This document shows, in pieces, positions 1 to 5,434 of a stretch of 8,341 nt of DNA (positions are counted from its first letter, which is position 1; every line of letters starts with the position of its first letter). The stretch lies in the NCBI GenBank assembly GCA_041740375.1, contig JBGSMB010000066.1:1-8341 (forward strand), read 5' to 3'. The position numbers were made by a program, and so were the translations under genes. The notes beneath the pieces are model-generated. The model was not told the DNA's origin. It worked only from the letters and a program-made list of their open reading frames with translations, and searched no databases. Source of the DNA: JBGSMB01 sp041740375. Lineage in GTDB: Bacteria; Patescibacteriota; Saccharimonadia; Saccharimonadales; JAGQMS01.

Positions 1-987
1 AAGTGACGCTTTATAGGTAACGCTGCCGTATCTCCACGCGAGACCTTGATAGGTTAATAGCTCTAAGTATGACTTTTCAGTATGGTTGCTCGGTGTTTCG
101 AACTTAGGGATGAGAATGCCACCAAGCTCAAGAGTAACCTCGCATCGAGCAGCCAATTTTGCAGTGTTTGAAATAAACTCAGGATGTTCTTTCCCCCAGC
201 GACTAATAATATCTTTAGGATCGGTGATGAATAGGTCTGTATCCTTTAAACTAAACCGATCTTTGTCGTCATAAAATGAGCCGGTTTGAACACAGAGCAA
301 AATCTCATGAGCTTCTTGGTCCTCGTGGCGTGAATAGTGGGCGTCGCTGGTAACAACAACTTCTATTTCAAGTTTTGCGGCCAATTCTATGAGCTGCTCG
401 TTAACTCTTCTCTGCTCATCCCATGAATGTGAATGATCTTGAACTTCTATGTAGTACCTGTCGCCAAAAATACTTTTATACCACTGCGCCGTTTCTAGTG
501 CCTTTTCTGGTTGATCGTAGCGAAAATATTCACCGACCTCTCCACCGATACATCCACTCAGTACGATCAACCCTTCACTATATTTATCTAGTAGTTCATG
601 GTCAACGCGTGGTTTAAAGTAAAAACCCTCGAGATTAGCAATCGAACTTAATCTCATCAAGTTTTGATAGCCTGTATTATTCATAGCCAAGAGAATCAGG
701 TGGTACCGAGACCTGTCTTTGGCAGGGTCTTTATCCAAGTGCCCTCTATTAGCAACATACGTCTCCATGCCAATAATGGCACGAATGTCTCGCTTTTTGC
801 ACTCTTGATAAAATTCTATAGCACCTGATAGGGTTCCGTGATCGGTAAGGGCGACAGAGTTCATGCCCAGTTCAACAATACGATCCAGCATTGCCGGAAT
901 CTTCTGTAATCCATCTAGGACGCTGTAATGAGTATGATTGTGCAAATGCACAAACTCTCCGTGACTCGGCTTAGATGAAACTCCCAT
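1..987 (-). CDS. dnaE: DNA polymerase III subunit alpha, N-terminal PHP part (3' end outside window)
   Basis: Replicative DNA polymerase catalytic subunit; only the first 329 codons lie in the window, and the frame is open to base 1. The reading frame on the reverse strand gives a classic PHP domain: HLHNHTHYSVLDG at residues 14-26, ALTDHGTLSG at 46-55, GMETYVA at 73-79, YHLILLA at 95-101, LSGCIGGE at 143-150 and VTSDAHY at 212-218. The expected nine PHP metal ligands can all be assigned: H14, H16, D25, H50, E75, H96, C146, D215 and H217. By family knowledge, such intact PHP domains can act as a metal-dependent 3'-5' proofreading exonuclease, unlike the degenerate one of E. coli DnaE. The start is the ATG at 987, followed at once by family-like sequence; it has no Shine-Dalgarno and a promoter sits directly upstream. 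The polymerase palm, fingers and C-terminal domains are not visible, so completeness of the gene cannot be judged. Confidence 0.95.
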   Translation of the reverse strand, partial: MGVSSKPSHGEFVHLHNHTHYSVLDGLQKIPAMLDRIVELGMNSVALTDHGTLSGAIEFYQECKKRDIRAIIGMETYVANRGHLDKDPAKDRSRYHLILLAMNNTGYQNLMRLSSIANLEGFYFKPRVDHELLDKYSEGLIVLSGCIGGEVGEYFRYDQPEKALETAQWYKSIFGDRYYIEVQDHSHSWDEQRRVNEQLIELAAKLEIEVVVTSDAHYSRHEDQEAHEILLCVQTGSFYDDKDRFSLKDTDLFITDPKDIISRWGKEHPEFISNTAKLAARCEVTLELGGILIPKFETPSNHTEKSYLELLTYQGLAWRYGSVTYKASL

Positions 988-990
988 GGT

Positions 991-1010
991 TTATAAAGTA
1001 TACTTTATAA
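991..1010. repeat. Perfect 20-bp palindrome at the dnaE promoter
   Basis: The half-site TTATAAAGTA is followed immediately by its exact reverse complement, with no spacer. It ends 3 bp before the dnaE ATG and covers the -10 region. It could be an operator for a dimeric repressor. It could also partly reflect AT-rich -10 motifs that are palindromic by nature (TATA, GTATAC). No loop is possible in the perfect form, so it is unlikely to be an RNA hairpin terminator, and no T-run follows. Confidence 0.6.
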
Positions 1011-1032
1011 CCAGTCATAGAAATGAAGTGAA
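997..1032 (-). promoter_or_regulatory. Predicted dnaE promoter
   Basis: On the reverse strand, TTCACT (1032-1027) and TATAAA (1009-1004) are separated by 17 bases, a good sigma-70 spacing. A second -10-like hexamer, TATACT, lies at 1002-997. Predicted transcript starts fall about 3 to 9 nt before the dnaE ATG, leaving no room for a normal Shine-Dalgarno. Both -10 candidates lie wholly or largely within the palindrome at 991-1010. Confidence 0.55.
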
Positions 1033-1051
1033 ATAAACAAAAACGAAGTAA

Positions 1052-1459
1052 CTATTTCTTTATATAAGACTTCAGATTTTCAATAGCAGCTTTTGCTTCT
1101 TCAAGAGCTTTAGTTAAATCTGGATCGTGAGAATCGCCATCGTGAACTGCGCTTAGAATCTCTTTAACTTTTTCCTGAGATACTTTTGCTTGATCAAGTA
1201 ATTTACCAAGATCTTTTTTTATCGATTCACTACTTCGATCATAATATGCCTTTGCTTCGGCTATTACTTCGTTTAATTCCCTATAAGAAACTTTCAACTT
1301 CTTTTCTAGTTCGCTTTTTGCGTTTGAGGCGGCGACTTTTATATCGTTTCGAGTCTCCTTGCCACTCTTAGGGGCAAACAAAACGCCTGCGATAAAACCT
1401 ATGGTGCTTGCAACTACTACACCAACTGCGACTTTTTTACTTGAATTATTATCTGACAT
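1052..1459 (-). CDS. YtxH-domain small membrane protein
   Basis: A 135-residue protein with one N-terminal membrane segment (about residues 9-28). This runs into the YtxH-family signature GFIAGVLFAPKSGKETR at residues 21-37. The rest, about residues 38-135, is highly charged, Lys/Glu/Ala-rich and predicted helical or coiled-coil, probably facing the cytoplasm. In Bacillus, YtxH is a general stress protein of unclear biochemical role, so no reaction is proposed. The start at 1459 is supported by a Shine-Dalgarno AAGGA at 1469-1465, five bases upstream. The gene overlaps the end of the upstream ytxG-like gene by 11 bases, so the two are translationally linked and probably cotranscribed. The next gene, dnaE, has its own promoter in the 64-base gap. 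Family assignment is firm; function is unknown. Confidence 0.85.
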   Translation of the reverse strand: MSDNNSSKKVAVGVVVASTIGFIAGVLFAPKSGKETRNDIKVAASNAKSELEKKLKVSYRELNEVIAEAKAYYDRSSESIKKDLGKLLDQAKVSQEKVKEILSAVHDGDSHDPDLTKALEEAKAAIENLKSYIKK

Positions 1460-1712
1460 CTTTATCCTTACCGTTCTTTGAGAACATACTTACTATATTG
1501 GTGAACATTTTAAGTGCAGCCCCTGCAGAGGTTGTGTTTTTGAAAAATTCACTCGCCTCTTCAACGTTATCTGCAACTGCTTCTGCTTTTATCATAATTC
1601 TCTTTAGCGATCCTAAAATGTAGGACAATAGGACTAGGCATACTATTGCTATGATTAAGCAAATCGCTAGCGTAATTGACAAAATTATTACTAAAACATC
1701 GTATGAATCCAT
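1449..1712 (-). CDS. YtxG/DUF948-like small membrane protein
   Basis: An 87-residue protein starting MDSYDVLVI. It has one long hydrophobic stretch at residues 6-34, then a basic patch (SLKRIMIK) and an amphipathic helix (AEAVADNVEEASEFFKN) that resembles the post-membrane helix of DUF948/YtxG proteins. It ends in a charged KNGKDKD tail. It directly precedes and overlaps a YtxH-family gene, matching the ytxG-ytxH arrangement of Bacillus; that context is a main reason for the call. The frame can be extended to a GTG at 1730, adding six residues. I prefer the ATG at 1712 because the extended -10 box TGTTATAAT lies inside that extension and predicts transcription starting about at the ATG itself. 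Its biochemical role is unknown; it is probably an envelope or stress partner of the YtxH-like protein. Confidence 0.75.
   Translation of the reverse strand: MDSYDVLVIILSITLAICLIIAIVCLVLLSYILGSLKRIMIKAEAVADNVEEASEFFKNTTSAGAALKMFTNIVSMFSKNGKDKDVR
1465..1469 (-). promoter_or_regulatory. Shine-Dalgarno of the ytxH-like gene
   Basis: AAGGA on the reverse strand lies 5 bases before the ATG at 1459, inside the end of the upstream ytxG-like frame. It fixes the start and shows that an internal operon gene uses a conventional ribosome binding site, unlike the first genes of transcripts here. Confidence 0.65.
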
Positions 1713-1718
1713 ACTTGT

Positions 1719-1727
1719 ATTATAACA
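1719..1727 (-). promoter_or_regulatory. Extended -10 promoter of the ytxG/ytxH pair
   Basis: The reverse strand carries TGT-TATAAT, a perfect -10 hexamer with the TGn extension, ending 6 bases before the ATG at 1712. No convincing -35 is seen at 16-18 bp, which is tolerable for extended -10 promoters. The usual 7-nt distance from -10 to +1 puts the start of the transcript on the A of the ATG, implying a leaderless mRNA. Confidence 0.65.
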
Positions 1728-1768
1728 CACGATATTATTTAATATATAACTAATTTGTCACGAAAGTG

Positions 1769-3214
1769 TTACTTTGTGAGTTGTTTTTTTATGAGTTCTG
1801 CAACGACAGCAGGGTTTGCGGTACCTCGACTGGCTTTCATAACCTGTCCAACCAGGAATCCAATTGCCTTGTCTTCACCATTCCGCACGTCATCTGCAGC
1901 CTTTTGATTTGAAGTTATCACTTCTGTAATAAGAACCATTAGATCGCTCTCGTCTGAAACTTGAAGGAGATTGTGCTGCTCAGCATACACTTTTGGGTCT
2001 AGCTTTTCACGTATGATAGGTAAAAGTATATCTTTGGCTGCCGTGGAGCTAAGCTGCTCTCCGTCTATCATGCCCGCTATGGTTAATAGACCTGGCAACG
2101 CCGTGACTACTTCATCTACCGTAACTTCGTGACTACTCAATAATCTAGCGATTTCTCCGGTGAGCCAGTTGGCGATTATCCGGGCGGTTCCCCTGTCGTG
2201 CATCTCCTGAACCCTACTAAGCAGGTGGGCAATTTCTGGTTCGTAGATAATAGCTTCGATTTGAGAGCGATCTAATCCTAGCGTTGAAAACGAGTCTCTC
2301 AATTCTTTTGGAAGTTTTGGGAGTTGAGATGCGATCTTCTTTATATATTCGGGGGTAAGCTGTATTGGCGGGATGTCTGGCTCTGGAAAGTATCTATAAT
2401 CATGCGCATCCTCTTTAGAGCGCTGTGAAAATGTTTTCTGTTTTGCGTCATCCCAGCCCCGAGTCTCTTGAACTATAGTGTCGCCCTTTTCTAATAGCTC
2501 TGTTTGTCGTTTGATTTCATACTCTACGGCTTTCTCTACTGACCTGAAAGAATTAAGGTTTTTCGTTTCAGTGCGCGTTCCCAGTTCACCCTCAACTGTA
2601 CTTACGCTCACATTTACATCAAAACGCATATTGCCGTAGTACAGGTTGGCTTCAGAAACATCTGAGTACTTCATTAATAAATATAACTCACGCGCAAAAG
2701 CTTTAGCTTCAGCCGCAGAGTGCATGTCTGGCGCTGAAACTATTTCAAGCAACGGAGTCCCCGCTCGGTTGAGGTCTACAAGACTATAGTCTGCGCCTTC
2801 CGGATGCGTCGATTTACCAGCATCTTCTTCCAAGTGAGCATGTTCAATACGTACAACTTTAATCTCTCCATCTGGCAATACAGCCTCTACACGTCCCTCT
2901 AGGATAATAGGCTGATCAAACTGAGTGATCTGATATCCCTTTGGAAGATCTGGGTAAAAATAATGCTTTCTGTCAAATTTACTGTACTCAGATATCTCGG
3001 CCTGTAGGGCTGTTCCGGCTCTGATCGCGAGTGCAATTACTTCTTTATTGAGAACCGGGAGAGTGCCCGGTAGTCCGAAGCATAATGGGCCGACTAGCGT
3101 ATTTGGCTCCGCCTCACGTGCATCATTAGCTATAGGTGTAAAAAGTTTCGTTACGGTCTTAAACTGAACATGACATTCAATACCAATCGTGGGATAAAAC
3201 TGTCCTACCTTCAT
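1769..3214 (-). CDS. gatB: Asp/Glu-tRNA amidotransferase subunit B (GatB)
   Basis: The kinase and tRNA-binding subunit of GatCAB. It uses ATP to activate misacylated Glu-tRNA(Gln) or Asp-tRNA(Asn) for amidation with ammonia delivered from GatA. Full length at 481 residues. Landmarks include IGIECHVQFKT (10-20, with E13 and H15 as likely metal ligands), FGLPGTLPVLN (46-56), KFDRKHYFYPDLPKGYQI (79-96), LEEDAGKST (128-136), DLNRAGTPLLEIVS (147-160), HDYRYFPEPDIPP (271-283), and a C-terminal YqeY-like tail domain with GFLVGQVMKASRGTANP (452-468). It lacks most of the Cys residues found near residues 25-45 in some GatB proteins, which also occurs in Firmicutes. The ATG overlaps the TGA of the upstream HEPN-like gene by four bases. 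A GGGGG tract (3223-3219) four bases upstream may serve as a Shine-Dalgarno. It is the last gene of the gat operon. Confidence 0.97.
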   Translation of the reverse strand: MKVGQFYPTIGIECHVQFKTVTKLFTPIANDAREAEPNTLVGPLCFGLPGTLPVLNKEVIALAIRAGTALQAEISEYSKFDRKHYFYPDLPKGYQITQFDQPIILEGRVEAVLPDGEIKVVRIEHAHLEEDAGKSTHPEGADYSLVDLNRAGTPLLEIVSAPDMHSAAEAKAFARELYLLMKYSDVSEANLYYGNMRFDVNVSVSTVEGELGTRTETKNLNSFRSVEKAVEYEIKRQTELLEKGDTIVQETRGWDDAKQKTFSQRSKEDAHDYRYFPEPDIPPIQLTPEYIKKIASQLPKLPKELRDSFSTLGLDRSQIEAIIYEPEIAHLLSRVQEMHDRGTARIIANWLTGEIARLLSSHEVTVDEVVTALPGLLTIAGMIDGEQLSSTAAKDILLPIIREKLDPKVYAEQHNLLQVSDESDLMVLITEVITSNQKAADDVRNGEDKAIGFLVGQVMKASRGTANPAVVAELIKKQLTK

Positions 3215-3612
3215 AGAGCCCCCAAATCTTTCAATGCAGATTCAAAGCCAGAAAGTGCTTCATAAACCTTACGCTTATCGAGCCTTATATTCTCATCGTG
3301 CACTATTCTGTTTCTAAGCTTATGAGCGTTCCATACTTGTTGACGCTTTGTAAGTACGTCTTTGGCTGATATGAGACGCTCTCCCATTGTGTCTCCTTTA
3401 TAGCGTCTTTTCTTTAAAGCAGCGTCTAATAGTTTATCGGCATTAATAATTGATATCTCGTAGCCTGATTCTTCTTTTGCGCGAATTACTATTTTTTTCC
3501 AAGACTCTCGAAAAGGCGCCTTATCAAGCTCTTGACCACCCTTAGAAATAAGGCCGGCAAGAGCTATGAGCATAATTGCGCAAGCAATTACTGATATTGC
3601 AATTAACATCAT
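3211..3612 (-). CDS. Membrane-anchored HEPN-like protein inside the gat operon
   Basis: A 133-residue protein of unassigned function. Residues 3-23 form one hydrophobic segment, likely a membrane anchor with the rest cytoplasmic. The soluble part looks all-helical: WKKIVIRAKEESGYEISI (38-55), INADKLLDAALKKRRYKG (56-73), TMGERL (75-80), then VWNAHKLRNRIVHDENIRL (93-111). The last part holds R100-N101-x3-H105, the R-x4-6-H signature of HEPN domains; in several such families, as in MNT/HEPN toxin RNases, this is a metal-independent RNase active site. The same pattern (NADKLLD, GDTMGERL, W-x-AHK-x-RNRI-x-H) recurs, from memory, in many uncharacterised CPR proteins. It overlaps gatA by four bases (ATGA) and gatB by four, and has the best Shine-Dalgarno in the window. 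Whether it cleaves RNA, binds a nucleotide or is only structural cannot be told from sequence alone. Confidence 0.8.
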   Translation of the reverse strand: MMLIAISVIACAIMLIALAGLISKGGQELDKAPFRESWKKIVIRAKEESGYEISIINADKLLDAALKKRRYKGDTMGERLISAKDVLTKRQQVWNAHKLRNRIVHDENIRLDKRKVYEALSGFESALKDLGAL

Positions 3613-5027
3613 TGTATTGCCTCCTCTACGCCTAGACTGAATTCTAGTAGCTCGAGGTCTCGCTTGAACTGACCAATTATCTGTAAACCTACTGGCATAT
3701 TTTCTGTTGGTTTCGAAGGAATGCTAATTGCCGGTACGCCAACTAAATTTGCAGCCACTGTCATAATATCTATCAGGTACATTTTTAAAGGATCGGTAAT
3801 GTTTTCGCCTATCCCGAAAGCTGTGATCGGAGAAGTTGGGCCAACAAGAAAGTCTACTTCTTTATATGCATCTTCGAACTCATGAATTAGTTTTGTTCGA
3901 ACAAGTGCTGCTTTTTTATAATATGCATCGTAATATCCTGAACTTAACACATATGTTCCTATCATTATTCGACGCTTCGCTTCACGTCCAAAGCCTTCGG
4001 CTCTTGCTAAAGCGTAGCTATCTTCAAGATTCTTGGCATCACCAGCAAAATGACCGAACCTCTGACCATCGTATCTACTTAAATTACTGCTAATCTCCGC
4101 AGGGCAAACAATATAGTAAACACCGAGAGCCAATGGTAAGCTCGGAATACTGACCTCGCTTATAACTGCACCGGCTTCTTTCATGGCCTGAATCGAAGCA
4201 GTAATACTTTCTCTAACCCCCTCGTCTACACCTTCACTGAAATATTCTTTTACTACTCCAACTTTTCTACCCTTTAAGTTTGGTTTTATTGATGTGTATG
4301 ATTTTTGGCGACTTATAGTTGTACTGTCATAAACATCAGGCCCAGCCATAACATCTAGAACGAGTGCTGCGTCTTCTACAGAGTTTGTTATAGGTCCAAT
4401 GCAGTCCGTACTGCTCGCCATTGCCACTACCCCATAGCGAGACACAAGACCGTAGCTAGGCTTTAGTCCAACCGCTCCACAAAAACTAGCCGGTAACCTA
4501 ATCGAACCTCCGGTATCTGTACCTAGGGCAAATGGTGTTATACCGAGAACTACTGAAGCAACCGATCCTCCCGATGACCCTCCAGGAACTTTCGTTTCGT
4601 CATGTGGATTTTTCGTAACCATCATGTCGCTATTCTCAGTACTTGAACCATGTGCGAATGCATCAAGATTTGCCTTAGCGATACAAATCGCACCTTCTGC
4701 TTCAAGCCTTTCAATAGCTGTTGATTGGTAGGGTGCTTCAAATGTTTTAAGGATGTTGCTAGCTGCCGTCGTAGCTCCACCATAAACAAGGAAATTATCT
4801 TTGGCAATAAATGGAACACCAGCAAGTCGACCGGAAAAGTTTTTAGTGGCAACAAGTTTGTCGATTTCTCTCGCGCGATCCAATGCAGATTCTTCAAGAA
4901 CAGATATTAGTGCATTGTACTCAGATAATTCTTTTGCTTGTTTAAGAGAAAGCTTCACGTTTTCTTCAGCAGATAATTTCCCAGAACATACCTTCTCGGC
5001 AATTGTTTGTATTGGATCCCACTTCAT
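3609..5027 (-). CDS. gatA: Asp/Glu-tRNA amidotransferase subunit A (GatA)
   Basis: The glutaminase subunit of GatCAB, an amidase-signature enzyme that hydrolyses glutamine and channels ammonia to GatB. Its 472 residues are close to the usual 480-490. The catalytic triad can be placed by its conserved spacing: Lys76 in GVPFIAKDNF (70-79), the cis-Ser151 in PGGSSGGS (148-155), and nucleophile Ser175 in GTDTGGSIRLPAS (169-181). GLKPSYGLVSRYGVVAMASS (187-206) follows, with the usual GPITNSVEDAA (211-221). The C-terminal region carries GPTSPITAFGIGE and the family motif NLVGVPAISIP. The start ATG overlaps the gatC stop by four bases (ATGA), so translation is probably coupled; only a weak upstream Shine-Dalgarno is visible. 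Its own TGA stop overlaps the start of the HEPN-like gene in the same way. Confidence 0.97.
   Translation of the reverse strand: MKWDPIQTIAEKVCSGKLSAEENVKLSLKQAKELSEYNALISVLEESALDRAREIDKLVATKNFSGRLAGVPFIAKDNFLVYGGATTAASNILKTFEAPYQSTAIERLEAEGAICIAKANLDAFAHGSSTENSDMMVTKNPHDETKVPGGSSGGSVASVVLGITPFALGTDTGGSIRLPASFCGAVGLKPSYGLVSRYGVVAMASSTDCIGPITNSVEDAALVLDVMAGPDVYDSTTISRQKSYTSIKPNLKGRKVGVVKEYFSEGVDEGVRESITASIQAMKEAGAVISEVSIPSLPLALGVYYIVCPAEISSNLSRYDGQRFGHFAGDAKNLEDSYALARAEGFGREAKRRIMIGTYVLSSGYYDAYYKKAALVRTKLIHEFEDAYKEVDFLVGPTSPITAFGIGENITDPLKMYLIDIMTVAANLVGVPAISIPSKPTENMPVGLQIIGQFKRDLELLEFSLGVEEAIQ
3620..3625 (-). promoter_or_regulatory. Full Shine-Dalgarno of the HEPN-like gene
   Basis: The reverse strand has AGGAGG (3625-3620) seven bases before the ATG at 3612, within the last codons of gatA. 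It is a complete match to the anti-Shine-Dalgarno core. It shows that this organism's ribosomes can use the signal even though the first genes of transcripts here lack it. Confidence 0.75.
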
Positions 5028-5317
5028 ACGATCATTCGCTTAACTTCTATTTGTTCATCTCGTACTTTTGGTACGTTCATGAGTAGTTGGTCACGACTTA
5101 CGTTATAAGGAATTACTATGTCTTCTCGAGTGACGCTTGTAAGTCCGCTAACTTGATATGTTGGAGAAAGTCCATCTGTATCAACTTCTGAGAGTTGCTC
5201 TACATAATTAAGTATGCTTGATATTTCCTTTTGGAAACTTTCAATTTCTGCTTCATCTAATTTTAGACGAGACAGCTTTGCAATTTTTTCAATATCTTTT
5301 TTTGCTAATTTTGTCAT
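5024..5317 (-). CDS. gatC: Asp/Glu-tRNA amidotransferase subunit C (GatC)
   Basis: The small subunit that wraps around GatA and GatB and stabilises the complex. At 97 residues it has the usual length. The N-terminal helical part includes the family pattern DIEKIAKLSRLKLDEAE (8-24), followed by the hinge VDTDGLSPTYQVSGLTSVTRED (45-66), which is diagnostic of GatC, and the C-terminal LLMNVPKVRDEQIEVKRMI tail (78-96). It is the first gene of gatC-gatA-HEPN-like-gatB. The start at 5317 has no clear Shine-Dalgarno, and the predicted promoter leaves only about 4 nt of leader. The stop overlaps gatA by four bases. Confidence 0.95.
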   Translation of the reverse strand: MTKLAKKDIEKIAKLSRLKLDEAEIESFQKEISSILNYVEQLSEVDTDGLSPTYQVSGLTSVTREDIVIPYNVSRDQLLMNVPKVRDEQIEVKRMIV

Positions 5318-5327
5318 ATATCACTTC

Positions 5328-5356
5328 AGTATAGCTCATGTTCTACCCCTGTTCAA
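5328..5356 (-). promoter_or_regulatory. Predicted gat operon promoter
   Basis: The reverse strand carries TTGAAC (5356-5351) and TATACT (5333-5328) separated by exactly 17 bases, the best full sigma-70 promoter in the window. The hexamer ends 10 bases before the gatC ATG, so the transcript should begin about 4 nt upstream of it. No riboswitch-like leader fits in this space. Confidence 0.7.
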
Positions 5357-5407
5357 ATCAAACATGTCCTGTAGAGAGCCATGATAGCTACTGGCTTAAA
5401 GTATTTT

Positions 5408-5429
5408 AAAAGCATCTAGATTCGCTTTT
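5408..5429 (-). terminator. Weak hairpin after uvrB, possible terminator
   Basis: Just after the uvrB stop, the reverse strand reads AAAAGC, then a 10-base loop containing the palindrome ATCTAGAT, then GCTTTT. The stem is six pairs and mostly A-T, and the T-run is only four bases. It is in the right place between uvrB and the gat promoter but is a poor intrinsic terminator, so termination could equally be factor-dependent or absent. Confidence 0.25.
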
Positions 5430-5434
5430 ATTTG

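Noticed and set aside
86..617. Plus-strand open frames of 62 and 64 codons at the start of the window
   Set aside because: They lie opposite the clear DnaE PHP frame and show no family-like sequence; shadows of the real gene.
1713..1730. Upstream GTG start for the ytxG-like gene
   Set aside because: The six extra codons contain the perfect extended -10 box TGTTATAAT, so they are more likely promoter than coding.
3073..3150. Loss of the Cys-rich motif in the N-terminal part of GatB
   Set aside because: Many Firmicutes GatB proteins also lack these cysteines, so it is ordinary family variation.
3836..5043. Plus-strand frames and a second minus-strand frame over gatA
   Set aside because: All overlap well-conserved gatA codons, with low-complexity or unlikely protein composition.
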